Notes: generated from the sequence alone by a model not told the origin. Shown: positions 26,296 to 36,316, counted from the first letter of the stretch. The stretch: DNA of 64,000 nucleotides from an uncultured Pelagibacteraceae bacterium (GCA_902594235.1 CACJLJ010000002.1:279267-343266); one strand, 5' to 3'. Translations and numbers: made by a program.

Positions 26296-28510
26296 CTAAA
26301 GGCTTGCCTGTTGCAAGGGTATGTTTAATTCTATCTTGGGTTTGTTTCATTTCAATTAATTTCATAAAGGCATCAAGTTCTAATTTAAATAAATCATCCT
26401 CTGACAAAGTTTTATCCATTGATGTATCTCCACCACTAAGAACATGAGCTAGCTCTTTTGCAACTGTCATACCATGATCTAGAATAACTTTTTCATTGTA
26501 AAGTTTATCTAAAATTTTGTTCATCTCTCCAATAACTGCCTTTCCAGGCAAATTAAATTTAAGTTCATCAGGAGCTTTAAAATTTTTGTTTTCATTTAAT
26601 ATTTTCTTTGAAACTTCCAATAAACTATTCCTATTCATAATTTTTTTATTTTCAGGTAATAGATATTTTAATGGTTCTGCTTCAACTGGAGAAGTGGCTG
26701 TTCTTCCGTAACCAATAATATCAAATACTTTTAATGGTGCATAATTTGGATCTTTTTTTGCTTCATCTGTATTAAGCCATCTTGCTAACATTTCTTTGCA
26801 ACCTCCACCTGCAGGGATTAAACCAACAATGGTCTCAACAAGTCCAATTACTATATTTGTATGAGATGCCACAAAATTACTTTGAACTAAGACCTCAAAC
26901 CCACCACCCAATGTCAGGCCAGATGGTGCAGATATAACAGGATGTTTGGAATACTTAAGATGTTTACACGTTTCTTGAAAGTACTTAATAAACTTTTCAA
27001 TTGATTTAAAGTCATTCTTGTCAGCAAATTGCATTGTGTAGGTCAAATTTACCCCAGCTGAAAATTGCATACTTTCGTTAATTATTATTAAAGGTTTATC
27101 AGTAGCTTTCTTAAGTGCATCCATTGAGTCATAATCTAAAGCATTAGCTTTAGTAGTAAACTCAACTATATTATAATCATTAAATCTATAGATTGATGCC
27201 GAACTGTTTCCATCAACGCTTAATGCTGTTTTTTTAACCTTACCTAAAGTTTCTATAGAAGTATATTTTTGTCTTACTCCATAGAAATTTTCATTTTTTG
27301 TTTCTGCTAAATTTTCTAAAAATTTATTACCTTTAAAATTGTCAACTCTCTCAAAAAAATTTTTTACCCCAATTTCTTCAAGCATCTCAAAAGGACCTTT
27401 GGCCCAATTAAAACCAAGCCTCATTGCTTCATCGATGTCATTAAATTCTTTTGTAATTGCAGGAACTAATGAGGATGCATACTTGATAATTTTTTCTAAA
27501 ACAGACCAGGCATATTCTCCATATTTATCACCCCTATTAATAAGACCCGTTAAATCAACTTTGTCAGATTTAATATCAATCTTCTTACTTGGAGAATAAT
27601 CTCCAGTTTGAAGATTTATGGCTTCCATAATTTTTCCATTATCAGTCTTCTTCATTCTATAGAAACCACCTTTACCTTTTCTTCCTGTATAACCACTTTC
27701 AATCAGTTTTTTTACTAATGGAATTTCTTTTGCCACTCCATGAAACTCATCAGACTCTGGAAGTTCTTTAATAAAACTTTTTAAAACATCGGCCATCAAA
27801 TCAATTCCTATCAAATCATAAAGACCAAAAACTCCTGTTTTTGGAATACCCATTGGTCTTCCAAATATTGCATCAGCTTCCTCTACAGTAAGCTTCATCT
27901 TAAATGCTTCGGTCATTGCTATTTGCATAGCGTATACACCTACTCTATTTCCTAAAAATCCAGGTGTATCATTACAAACAATTGCTCCTTTACCTAACTC
28001 AACTTCACAAAATTCTTTTAATTGATTTATTTTATTTAAATCATTGTCCTCATTTTTTACAATTTCAAGAAGTCCCATGTATCTAACAGGGTTAAAAAAG
28101 TGGGTAATACAAAAATCTTTTTTTTGTTCTTTATCCAAATTTTGGGACAATACTTTAATCGGAATAGATGATGTATTAGATGAAACTATTGCACCTTCTT
28201 TTCGACTTTCAAAAATTTTTTTATAAATTTGATGTTTAATATCAATTCTTTCAACAACTGCCTCGACAATCCAGTCTGCTTTTTCAACAGCTGAAAAATC
28301 ATCATTAATATTTCCAACTTTGATATTATTTATTTTTGATTTATCTATTAATAATGGTGGTCTAGATTTATGAATTCTCTCTCTTGCATTTTCACTTATT
28401 TCAGTTTTTAAATCTAGCAATGTAACTGGAATATCTGCATTACAAAGATGTGCTGCAATACCGCTTCCCATTGTACCTGAACCAATCACCACTACATTCT
28501 TAATTTTCAT
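26288..28510 (-). CDS. fadB: Bifunctional 3-hydroxyacyl-CoA dehydrogenase/enoyl-CoA hydratase
   Basis: A 740-residue protein with the dehydrogenase first: the Rossmann motif VVIGSGTMGSGIAAHL is at residues 6-21, the ITHFFNPVRYM block is near residue 140, and 3HCDH C-terminal domains follow to about residue 390. A crotonase domain follows, with NLTYTMQF and PSGLTLGGGFEVLVQSN oxyanion-hole segments. This HAD-then-crotonase order is FadN/FadJ-like variant, the reverse of E. coli FadB. It catalyses two steps of fatty acid beta-oxidation. It is the last gene of a minus-strand run that begins with the ectoine-hydrolase-like pair, 12 bp after the ABC permease. Confidence 0.88.
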   Translation of the reverse strand: MKIKNVVVIGSGTMGSGIAAHLCNADIPVTLLDLKTEISENARERIHKSRPPLLIDKSKINNIKVGNINDDFSAVEKADWIVEAVVERIDIKHQIYKKIFESRKEGAIVSSNTSSIPIKVLSQNLDKEQKKDFCITHFFNPVRYMGLLEIVKNEDNDLNKINQLKEFCEVELGKGAIVCNDTPGFLGNRVGVYAMQIAMTEAFKMKLTVEEADAIFGRPMGIPKTGVFGLYDLIGIDLMADVLKSFIKELPESDEFHGVAKEIPLVKKLIESGYTGRKGKGGFYRMKKTDNGKIMEAINLQTGDYSPSKKIDIKSDKVDLTGLINRGDKYGEYAWSVLEKIIKYASSLVPAITKEFNDIDEAMRLGFNWAKGPFEMLEEIGVKNFFERVDNFKGNKFLENLAETKNENFYGVRQKYTSIETLGKVKKTALSVDGNSSASIYRFNDYNIVEFTTKANALDYDSMDALKKATDKPLIIINESMQFSAGVNLTYTMQFADKNDFKSIEKFIKYFQETCKHLKYSKHPVISAPSGLTLGGGFEVLVQSNFVASHTNIVIGLVETIVGLIPAGGGCKEMLARWLNTDEAKKDPNYAPLKVFDIIGYGRTATSPVEAEPLKYLLPENKKIMNRNSLLEVSKKILNENKNFKAPDELKFNLPGKAVIGEMNKILDKLYNEKVILDHGMTVAKELAHVLSGGDTSMDKTLSEDDLFKLELDAFMKLIEMKQTQDRIKHTLATGKPLVN

Positions 28511-28522
28511 GAAATAATTTTA

Positions 28523-29377
28523 TTATTGATTTATTCCTCTGAGTCTTTCAGATCTTCTTCTTAAAAGTTCAGCAGTTACCAAAATTAGTGTTGATAAAAT
28601 AATCAAACAAGTTGCTACAGCTAGAATGGTTGGACTTAATTGTTCTCTTAAACCAGTCCACATTTGAATTGGAATGGTTGTATTTTCTAATCCAGCCAAA
28701 AATAAAACTACAACAACTTCATCAAATGATGTTACAAATGCAAATAAACCTCCTGAGATAACTCCTGGTAAAATTAATGGTAGGGTTATTTTCATAAAAG
28801 TATTTACTGGATCACTTCCCAAGCTTGCGGCAGCTCTTGTAACACTATGATCAAATCCTGATAATGTAGCTGTAACAGTTATCACAACAAAAGGTGTTCC
28901 TAAAATAATGTGAGCTAAAACGATACCAGTATGGGTCGCTGCCAAACCAGCTTTTGCCATAAAGAAAAATATTGCAACACCAGAAATAATTAATGGCACA
29001 ATCATTGGAGAAATTAAAACTGCCATGATCAAACCTTTATAAGGCATATGCCTGCTACTCAATCCAAGAGCAGCAACTGTTCCAAGAATTACAGAGCCGA
29101 TGGTAGCAAAAATTGCAATTATAAAACTATTTTTAGCAGCTAATCCCCATGGATTTTTAGTTCCATAGATCATGTCTTTATACCACCTTAAAGAAAAGGC
29201 ATCTGGATCTAGACGCTTCATTCCATCAGAAAAACTTAAAAATTCCTCTGCATTAAATGATAATGGGAAGATCACAAATAAAGGTGCAATTAGAAAAAAG
29301 AAAACAGCACCACAAATTGTTAGATAAATATAATGCCAAATTCTATAATGAGGTTCGGTATATTTTGGTAAAGCCAT
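28523..29377 (-). CDS. ABC transporter permease, PotC-like
   Basis: A 284-residue polytopic protein with six hydrophobic segments. The binding-protein-dependent transport (EAA) loop is RAAASLGSDPVNTFMKITLPLILPGV. It matches the PotC/YdcV type of spermidine-putrescine or related permeases. It is 5 bp from the partner permease and part of a complete four-gene transporter. Confidence 0.9.
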   Translation of the reverse strand: MALPKYTEPHYRIWHYIYLTICGAVFFFLIAPLFVIFPLSFNAEEFLSFSDGMKRLDPDAFSLRWYKDMIYGTKNPWGLAAKNSFIIAIFATIGSVILGTVAALGLSSRHMPYKGLIMAVLISPMIVPLIISGVAIFFFMAKAGLAATHTGIVLAHIILGTPFVVITVTATLSGFDHSVTRAAASLGSDPVNTFMKITLPLILPGVISGGLFAFVTSFDEVVVVLFLAGLENTTIPIQMWTGLREQLSPTILAVATCLIILSTLILVTAELLRRRSERLRGINQ

Positions 29378-29382
29378 CTTAA

Positions 29383-30636
29383 TTATCCTAATTTAATATT
29401 ATCTATTCCAACTATTTTATTATAAAGCCAATAAATCACTAATACTCCACTCAATAACATTAGTCCCATCGCGGATGCAAAGCTCCAATCTAATGTACTT
29501 TTCATATGGAAGGCAATTTGATTACTGATTAATGTACCAGATGCTCCGCCAACCAAGGCTGGTGTAATGTAATAACCAATCGCTAAAATAAATACTAATA
29601 AACAGCCTGCACCAATTCCTGGTATTGTTAATGGGAAATAAACCTTCCAAAACGCAACAAATGGTGTTCCACCTAGTGATTTTCCAGCTCTCATTAAGCT
29701 TGGTGAGATAGTTTTCATTACACTGTACAGTGGCAAAACCATAAACGGCAGTAATATTTGTGTCATTGCAACATAACTTCCTGTCTTGTTGTACATCATC
29801 TCAGGTCTATTATCGTCAGCTACCAATCCTATTCCAACAAAGAAATCGTTCACGATTCCTTGTTGTTGCAACAATATCATCCAACTAGCAGTCCTTACAA
29901 GTAATGAAGTCCAAAACGGAAGCAGTACACAGATCATTAGCAAGTTGCTATACTTCATTGGTAAAGTAGCTAACAAATGAGCTATTGGATAAGCCATTAA
30001 AAAACAAAAGACTGTTACAAAGAATGCAATTTCAAGAGTTCTTAACCACAACACTCTATGAATTCTTCTGTCCTCCTCTACACTTACAATCTTCCCCTCC
30101 TCATTTACATACATATCCATCCCTTTTAAATATTTTTGACCTGTAAATTCAGGAGCTCTTCTTTGAATTGCTCTCCAGTACTCAACATCAGCCCATCGTT
30201 TATGCACTGACATTATTTGTTCTTTATAATTTCCTTCTTCAAATTTTTTTGATGCTCTACGAAGTTTCTTAATAATACTTTTAAATCCATTCTTTGTGTA
30301 ATTTAACTGAGTAGATAATTTACCCTCACGTTTATCTTCAACTAATTTTATAAAATCTTCATGAAAAGCAGCAAAAACTTCTTCTTCAGGTAATTCTTGA
30401 CCATCCCAACTTTCCATAGCTTTAAAAGTTTTTGGAAGCATTTGTGTTACCATTTTATCATCAACACTTCTGAACAACATGTCACCTATTGGAAAAACAT
30501 AAGTGATAATTAAAAAAAATAATAAAGGAGCAACAAGCAAGAAAGCTTTGATTTTATTTTTTTTTTCAGCTTTTTTAAGACTTACCTCTAAAGGTATGCC
30601 ATCTGTTGTTAAAATCTGTTTTGTTTCTGAGCTCAT
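29383..30636 (-). CDS. ABC transporter permease, PotB-like with large periplasmic insertion
   Basis: A 417-residue permease, about 120-130 residues longer than typical PotB. After the first membrane helix (about residues 30-50) there is a long, charged, mostly helical segment to about residue 200 before the next helix. The EAA loop RAGKSLGGTPFVAFWKVYFPLTIPG is normal. The insertion is likely periplasmic and might contact the binding protein. A terminator-like hairpin lies just upstream (30644-30669). Confidence 0.88.
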   Translation of the reverse strand: MSSETKQILTTDGIPLEVSLKKAEKKNKIKAFLLVAPLLFFLIITYVFPIGDMLFRSVDDKMVTQMLPKTFKAMESWDGQELPEEEVFAAFHEDFIKLVEDKREGKLSTQLNYTKNGFKSIIKKLRRASKKFEEGNYKEQIMSVHKRWADVEYWRAIQRRAPEFTGQKYLKGMDMYVNEEGKIVSVEEDRRIHRVLWLRTLEIAFFVTVFCFLMAYPIAHLLATLPMKYSNLLMICVLLPFWTSLLVRTASWMILLQQQGIVNDFFVGIGLVADDNRPEMMYNKTGSYVAMTQILLPFMVLPLYSVMKTISPSLMRAGKSLGGTPFVAFWKVYFPLTIPGIGAGCLLVFILAIGYYITPALVGGASGTLISNQIAFHMKSTLDWSFASAMGLMLLSGVLVIYWLYNKIVGIDNIKLG

Positions 30637-30640
30637 AAAT

Positions 30641-30669
30641 AAAAAGGGCGGTTAAAAATAACCGCCCTT
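30641..30669 (-). terminator. Intrinsic terminator/attenuator between binding protein and permease genes
   Basis: On the minus strand AAGGGCGGTTA and TAACCGCCCTT form an 11-bp stem with a 4-nt loop, followed by a short T-run. It lies between the binding-protein stop and the permease start. Such hairpins commonly let the binding protein be made in excess over the membrane subunits. Confidence 0.85.
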
Positions 30670-30706
30670 AAATTATAATATATAATTAAGTTTATGAAAA
30701 CTTAAA

Positions 30707-31834
30707 TTATAGACCAGCTTTCATAGCTTCCCATTTTTCACCAAGCTCTGTTCCGTTATCAGCCCAGAAAATTGGATCTACTAGGAAGTAGTTTTTAGTG
30801 TTAGCTGGTGCAGTTGGCATTTGTGGTACCATGTTAGTCTTACCATCTTTATACCACGGCTCACCTTTTTCCATAATTGCGATTGAAGATTTTCTCCAAG
30901 GCGCATATGCGATGTATTTAGCACTTCCTGCTAACATCTCTGCACTAGTCATCATAGCTAAAGCTTTTTTAGCCATACCATTAGCATCGTTTGGTCCACC
31001 TTTAACTTGTACGAAATATTCGTAGTCAAGACCTTGGCCATCCCAAACTTGTTTGATTGGTGCACCTTCTCCAATTTCAGCATTGAAGAATCTACCATTC
31101 CATCCAGTAGCCATTACTACTTCACCTGATACTAACAGTTCTGGTGGTTGAGCACCTGCAGACCAAAATACACATCCACCTTTAGGGTCTGTGCAAAGTT
31201 TTTTGATCTTGTTCATTGCTCTTTCAACACCTTTTTCTGTTTCTAAAGCTTTATAGATTTTTGCTCCGCCTTTACCTGGCTTGATACCATCTGCAGCTAA
31301 AGCGATCTCTAAATTAGTTAAAGCGCTTTTGTAGATAGCTCTTTTTCCAGGGAATTTCTTTGTGTTAAAGAAATCTTTGATAGTCTTTGGAGTACCTTTA
31401 ACATTATTAGTGTTATAAGCATAGTTCCAAGAATATAAAATATTTCCTACAGCACATTTACTTGGCATTGCAGTAAAGAAATCTTTACTTGCTGGAGTTC
31501 CATCTGGAGCTGGTGGGAAGTCTTTGTCAAAATCAAATTCAACAAATAATCCTTCATCACATCCAGTGATAGTATCCATTGCAAACACGTCGATTATATC
31601 CCACGTGATCTTTCCAGCTTCTTTTTGTGCTTTGATTTCTGATAAACCACCTGAATAGTCAACCCAAGCAATGTTAATGCCTAGTTTCTTAGCAGTTGGA
31701 TCACCATAACCTAACTTTTGAGACTCAGTATAAGCCCCACCCCATGACACTGCAGTTACTGTTGTTGCAAATGCTGAAGTAGTTAGTGAAAGTACAAAAG
31801 AAATAGCTAGTAATATCTTACTTAGTTTTTTCAT
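30707..31834 (-). CDS. ABC transporter periplasmic substrate-binding protein, PotD-like
   Basis: About 375 residues. The open frame extends to 31894, but the ATG at 31834 is chosen because a GGAGG ribosome-binding site lies just upstream and it begins a proper signal peptide (MKKLSKILLAISFVLSL ending SAFA). The mature part, with VTAVSWGGAYTESQ, is the extracellular solute-binding family 1/8 fold used for polyamines, opines and similar compounds. The Trp-rich C-terminus (APWRKSS, FWADNG) is typical. Ligand is unknown; the adjacent ectoine-hydrolase-like genes suggest a compatible solute or related amine. Confidence 0.9.
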   Translation of the reverse strand: MKKLSKILLAISFVLSLTTSAFATTVTAVSWGGAYTESQKLGYGDPTAKKLGINIAWVDYSGGLSEIKAQKEAGKITWDIIDVFAMDTITGCDEGLFVEFDFDKDFPPAPDGTPASKDFFTAMPSKCAVGNILYSWNYAYNTNNVKGTPKTIKDFFNTKKFPGKRAIYKSALTNLEIALAADGIKPGKGGAKIYKALETEKGVERAMNKIKKLCTDPKGGCVFWSAGAQPPELLVSGEVVMATGWNGRFFNAEIGEGAPIKQVWDGQGLDYEYFVQVKGGPNDANGMAKKALAMMTSAEMLAGSAKYIAYAPWRKSSIAIMEKGEPWYKDGKTNMVPQMPTAPANTKNYFLVDPIFWADNGTELGEKWEAMKAGL

Positions 31835-31933
31835 TTTTCCTCCGTTTAAACGTTTGTAAAAGCAAATTAAAGCAAGTCTAGTAACTAGAGTCAACAGGCG
31901 TTTTTATCTTATTCTATAGTGATTCTGAGATGT

Positions 31934-33019
31934 CTATTTTGGGTCCAAAGCTCGAGCGTCAGTACTATTCCAGCCGATCTTAATTACATTACCGAGCTTA
32001 ATATCCAGATTTGCAGAACTATTTGGAACTTTTAAAATAAATTCAGGATTACCTAATAAATTTATTCTCACTCGAGTATGATCACCATGATAAATGACTT
32101 CTTCAATTTTACCATTATGAATATTATCCATTTCATCTTTTGGATTAATCAAGGCTCTTTCAGGCCTTAGTGATACTTTAGTTTTTTCACCTTTAGATTT
32201 TACGGAGATTGGATTTGCCATGATTTCAGCATTTGCGAGTTTAACTTTGCATTTTCCACCTGATATATCTGAAACTTCACCATTAAATGTATTGTTCTCT
32301 CCAATAAACTCTGCAACAAAAGAATTTACAGGTTTCTCATACAATTCATCCGGACTTGAAAGTTGTTGAACTTTTCCATCATTGAATACCGCAATTCTAT
32401 TTGACATTGTTAAAGCTTCACTTTGATCGTGTGTAACGTAAACTACAGTAACGCCAATGCTTTCATGAATATGTTTAATTTCATATTGCATACTCTCTCT
32501 CAAATTTTTATCTAAAGCACCTAAAGGTTCATCCATTAAAACCAATTGAGGATCAAAAACCAATGATCTTGCAACAGCAACTCTTTGTTGTTGTCCTCCG
32601 GACAGTTGTCCCGGCATTCTTGATGCAAAGCCTTGTAGTGATACCATTGATAAAGCTTTATCAATTTTTTTGTCAGCTTCATCTTTTGGAATTTTTCTTA
32701 CCCTTAAAGGAAATGCCAAATTTTCATATACTGTCATATGCGGAAACAGAGCGTAATTTTGAAAAACCATACCAATTCCTCTTTTATGAGGTGGTATACT
32801 AGAGATGGCATTTCCATCTAAATATATTTCTCCATTAGTAGGAGTTTCAAATCCAGCTAACATCATTAAGCAAGTGGTTTTACCAGAACCAGAAGGTCCT
32901 AACATTGTTATAAATTCTCCTTCGGCAATATCTAATTGAAGATCTTTGACAACTAGAATTTTGCCGTCATAACTTTTATCAACTTTATCAAATTTTACGA
33001 ATTCTTTATTTACAGACAT
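31934..33019 (-). CDS. ABC transporter ATPase, PotA-like
   Basis: A 361-residue ATPase. Walker A LGPSGSGKTTCLMML, Q-loop VFQNYALFPHMTV, signature LSGGQQQRVAVARSL, Walker B VLMDEPLGALD and H-loop VVYVTHDQSEAL are all present. A TOBE-type regulatory domain occupies about residues 245-361. It is the energy subunit of the downstream binding protein and permeases, and follows the DoeA-like gene by about 50 bp. Confidence 0.93.
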   Translation of the reverse strand: MSVNKEFVKFDKVDKSYDGKILVVKDLQLDIAEGEFITMLGPSGSGKTTCLMMLAGFETPTNGEIYLDGNAISSIPPHKRGIGMVFQNYALFPHMTVYENLAFPLRVRKIPKDEADKKIDKALSMVSLQGFASRMPGQLSGGQQQRVAVARSLVFDPQLVLMDEPLGALDKNLRESMQYEIKHIHESIGVTVVYVTHDQSEALTMSNRIAVFNDGKVQQLSSPDELYEKPVNSFVAEFIGENNTFNGEVSDISGGKCKVKLANAEIMANPISVKSKGEKTKVSLRPERALINPKDEMDNIHNGKIEEVIYHGDHTRVRINLLGNPEFILKVPNSSANLDIKLGNVIKIGWNSTDARALDPK

Positions 33020-33071
33020 AAATTAAAATGAATTTAAAACATTTGTGAGAATAAATTTCAACCTTTAATAA

Positions 33072-34241
33072 TTAGCTTTTAACGTGAAGTTCTTTAGACA
33101 TATTACAGAATAATTCAGCTCCTTTATCTGTTACTCTAACTGCTTCGGAGGCTTCAACACCCCAATCTCCAAACTGCATTACGGCAATCATATGAAAACA
33201 AATATTTGGTTCTAAAGGTGTCATATCTCCTTTATATATATTAAGTGTATGTTCTCCCCAATCTGGTGGATATCCAATTCCAATTGAATAACCTGTTCTT
33301 GATTTTTTTTCTATTCCGTATTTATCTAATATTTTCCAAAATGCTTGTGCTACATCATCAACTGTATTTCCTGGTTTTGTTGCATCAATTCCAGCTTGTA
33401 AAGCTTCAATTGTTTTACTCATTGTATCAATCTTTATTTGATCAGGTTTTCCCAAGAACAATGTTCGAGCCATTGGGGCATGATATCTTTTATAAACTCC
33501 TGAGAGTTCAATTATTGTTGCCTCGCCTTTAATAAATTTATCTTGGGTTGCAGTTAAATGTGAAGCTGATGTTCCCTTTCCTGTTGGTAATAACGTTGCA
33601 ATACTCGCATATTCTCCTCCAAATTCAGGTGTACCATAAAATAATGTTTTTTGGATTTCACCAACAACATCACATTGTCTTACACCTGGTTTGATTACAT
33701 CAAAAGCTGTCTTCATTCCTTTTTCAGAAATTTTTGCAGCAGATTTCATATAACCAATTTCAGTATCAGATTTTACTAATCTTGCCCAATTTACTAATCG
33801 TTCCGAATCTTTAATTTTTGCATTTGGTAAACCTTGCTTAATTTTTTCATAACAAAATGCTGTAAAGTAGTGAGCATCCATTTCTAATCCTATTTGAAGT
33901 TTATCCCACTTTCTATCTTTAATAATTTTTACCAAATAATCATAAGGATGTTTTGGCCAAGTATGAATATAATGTTCGTCATAAACAATTATATTTTCTT
34001 TTTTGATGTAAGTTTTAATATAAGCACCACCTGCGTCTTGATCTCTTACAAAGCATATTGGTTCATCAGCATTTACATGGACTATTACACACTGAGCATA
34101 ATAGAAAGACCATGCATCATAGCCTGTTAAGTAATTCATATTATTTGTGTCATGTGAAATTAAAAGTTCGATACCTTTTGCTTGCATCATCTTTTGAACT
34201 TTTTTTAATCTTTCTTTATATTCATCTATAGTAAATAGCAT
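33072..34241 (-). CDS. doeA: Ectoine hydrolase-like creatinase-fold enzyme (DoeA/EutD)
   Basis: A 389-residue creatinase/aminopeptidase-P fold protein. The N-terminus LLISHDTNNMNYLTGYDAWSFY, the GVYKRYHAPMARTLFLG block and SRTGYSIGIGYPPDWGEHTL match ectoine hydrolase more specifically than general Xaa-Pro peptidases. Ectoine hydrolase opens the ectoine ring to acetyl-diaminobutyrate. It lies 2 bp from an Asp/Glu racemase-like gene (EutA position in ectoine loci) and upstream of an ABC transporter. No DoeB-type (aspartoacylase family) deacetylase is in the window, so the pathway would need to be completed elsewhere. Creatinase or proline dipeptidase-like activity is the alternative. Confidence 0.75.
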   Translation of the reverse strand: MLFTIDEYKERLKKVQKMMQAKGIELLISHDTNNMNYLTGYDAWSFYYAQCVIVHVNADEPICFVRDQDAGGAYIKTYIKKENIIVYDEHYIHTWPKHPYDYLVKIIKDRKWDKLQIGLEMDAHYFTAFCYEKIKQGLPNAKIKDSERLVNWARLVKSDTEIGYMKSAAKISEKGMKTAFDVIKPGVRQCDVVGEIQKTLFYGTPEFGGEYASIATLLPTGKGTSASHLTATQDKFIKGEATIIELSGVYKRYHAPMARTLFLGKPDQIKIDTMSKTIEALQAGIDATKPGNTVDDVAQAFWKILDKYGIEKKSRTGYSIGIGYPPDWGEHTLNIYKGDMTPLEPNICFHMIAVMQFGDWGVEASEAVRVTDKGAELFCNMSKELHVKS

Positions 34242-34243
34242 AT

Positions 34244-34990
34244 CTAGTTAATATTAAATAATTTCCCAAAACCTTTTACTGATTTATTTTTGCCTATACT
34301 TTCTAAGGAGTCCCAAATCAAAGCTTGGTTGCTAGACAAAACTGGCTTATTCAATTTTTTTTCTAATTTATCGATAATATTTAAAACAGGCAAAGCAGTA
34401 CATGAAATAAATAAAGCTTCAGCATTATTCATTTCAATTTTAGATAAAGCATCATATAGAAATTCTTGTTCTACTTTTCCAATATCGTAATCAGCTTGAA
34501 TATCCAAATAAGAATTTGAAGAAACATCAAATCCTTCATTTATAAAATATTTTACAACTTCATCATTTAATTTCTTGCTATAAGGAGTGAAAATTGAGAT
34601 TTTTTTTACGTTAAATTTATTTAATGCCTTTATAGCAGCAGAACTTGGTGTTGTTAATTTTGCTTTCGGTTTAGCGGCTTTAACTTTTTTTTCAATTGAC
34701 TCGTAACCAGCTGCAATAGTTCCAGATGTACATCCATATACAACACAATCAATTTCTTCATTCGGTAAAATATTATTTGTAACTTCAGTTACTTTTTCTG
34801 ACATTTTTATCAAATTTTCTTTCGTAAGAGGATTGAAGCATTCAATTCTATTAACAAAGAAATCTATATTTTTATCTTTAATTACATTTATAAAATCTCT
34901 TTCAATCATAAAATCAGTGGCTAAAGCTATTAATCCTATTCTAGGATTAGACTTTTTAATAAATTGGGGCTTAATTTTGTTTAATTTCAT
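34244..34990 (-). CDS. Asp/Glu racemase-maleate isomerase family protein (EutA-like)
   Basis: A 248-residue protein with two symmetry-related catalytic cysteines: CVVYGCTSGTIAAG near residue 85 and ALFISCTALPVLN near residue 190. This pattern is shared by maleate cis-trans isomerases, arylmalonate decarboxylases and the EutA proteins of ectoine degradation clusters. Its position directly before a DoeA-like gene supports EutA. It is the first gene of a minus-strand run reaching to the beta-oxidation enzyme and is divergent from livK across 129 bp. Confidence 0.75.
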   Translation of the reverse strand: MKLNKIKPQFIKKSNPRIGLIALATDFMIERDFINVIKDKNIDFFVNRIECFNPLTKENLIKMSEKVTEVTNNILPNEEIDCVVYGCTSGTIAAGYESIEKKVKAAKPKAKLTTPSSAAIKALNKFNVKKISIFTPYSKKLNDEVVKYFINEGFDVSSNSYLDIQADYDIGKVEQEFLYDALSKIEMNNAEALFISCTALPVLNIIDKLEKKLNKPVLSSNQALIWDSLESIGKNKSVKGFGKLFNIN

Positions 34991-35119
34991 ACTAAATCAT
35001 TAGTTTAACAGTCTAAATTAATTAAACATATTATAAAATAAGATAATTTGATTGTTGAAAATCTTTTTAAATAAGATTTAATTTATCTTTTATAAATTGT
35101 TAACAAATAGAGGAAAATA

Positions 35120-36301
35120 ATGAAAAAACTATTTATTGCTGCATTTATTTTTGTTTCTACTTTTACGACAAATGTTTTTGCAGAAGTTAAAATGGGGATC
35201 ATTTTAGGATTTACTGGTCCTATTGAATCTCTTACACCCGCTATGGCTGCATCTGCAGAACTTGCTTTTAAAGAAGCATCAGACTCAGGTTCGCTATTAG
35301 GTGGGGAAACTATTTCAGTAATAAGAGCAGACTCAACTTGTGTTGACTCAGCAGCAGCAACTGCGGCAGCTGAAGGTGTTATCTCACAAGGTGTGGCAGC
35401 TATTATGGGTGCTGATTGTTCAGGTGTAACTGGAGCAATTGCTTCAAACGTTGCTGTTCCTAACGGAGTAGTAATGATCTCACCATCAGCAACATCACCA
35501 GGATTAACAACTCTTGATGATAAAGGGTATTTCTTTAGAACTGCTCCATCTGATGCTAGAGGTGGTCAGATCTTAGCCGATATTACAAAAGATAGAAAAG
35601 TTAAAAGTGTTGCAATTACTTATACTAACAATGACTACGGAAAAGGTTTAGCAGATGTTTATAAAGCAGCTGTTGAAGCTCATGGTATTAAAGTTACTAC
35701 TGTAACTGCTCATGAAGATGGTAAAGCAGACTATTCTTCTGAAGTGGCAACTCTTGCTTCAGCAGGTGGTGATGCAGTGGCTGTAATTGGATATCTTGAC
35801 CAAGGTGGTAAAGGAATTATACAAGCCTCTCTAGATTCAGGTGCATTTGATAAATTTATTTTATCTGATGGTATGATCGGTCAATCTTTAGTTGATGCAT
35901 TTGGAAAAGACTTGAAAAAATCTTTTGGTTCAATGCCAGGTTCAACTGGAAAAGGTGCTGGAGTATTCGGTAAAGTAGCGAAAGCCGCTGGTATTGATAG
36001 CTCAGGTCCTTACACAGGAGAGTCTTATGATGCTGCAGCTTTAATTGTTCTAGCTATGCAAGCAGGTGGGTCTGCAGATAGAGCTTCTATAGCAAAAAAT
36101 GTAATGGATGTTGCGAATGGACCTGGAAAGAAAATATATCCAGGAGAACTTAAAAAAGCTTTAGACCTTTTAGCTAAAGGTAAAAAAGTTGACTACGAAG
36201 GTGCAACTGGAGTTACTTTTACTAGTGTCGGTGAAGCTGAAGGTTCTTTCTTAGAACAAGAAGTTAAAGGCGGAAAATTCAAAACTAAAAAACAAAGATA
36301 A
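35120..36301 (+). CDS. livK: Branched-chain amino acid-type ABC substrate-binding protein
   Basis: A 393-residue periplasmic binding protein with a signal peptide (LFIAAFIFVSTFTTNVFA). It has the Leu/Ile/Val-binding fold: VKMGIILGFTGPIESL at the mature N-terminus, SGVTGAIASNVAVPNGV and SVAITYTNNDYGKG. Ribosome-binding site GAGG lies 8 bp upstream. It is encoded on the opposite strand to LivGFHM and convergent with livM, with a strong terminator in between, so it is transcribed on its own, consistent with high expression. Ligand could be branched-chain or other amino acids or amides. Confidence 0.92.
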   Translation: MKKLFIAAFIFVSTFTTNVFAEVKMGIILGFTGPIESLTPAMAASAELAFKEASDSGSLLGGETISVIRADSTCVDSAAATAAAEGVISQGVAAIMGADCSGVTGAIASNVAVPNGVVMISPSATSPGLTTLDDKGYFFRTAPSDARGGQILADITKDRKVKSVAITYTNNDYGKGLADVYKAAVEAHGIKVTTVTAHEDGKADYSSEVATLASAGGDAVAVIGYLDQGGKGIIQASLDSGAFDKFILSDGMIGQSLVDAFGKDLKKSFGSMPGSTGKGAGVFGKVAKAAGIDSSGPYTGESYDAAALIVLAMQAGGSADRASIAKNVMDVANGPGKKIYPGELKKALDLLAKGKKVDYEGATGVTFTSVGEAEGSFLEQEVKGGKFKTKKQR

Positions 36302-36316
36302 TTTATCTTAAAATTT

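Noticed and set aside
31834..31894. Longer start for the PotD-like binding protein
   Set aside because: The extra 20 residues would spoil the signal peptide, and a GGAGG site directly supports the ATG at 31834.
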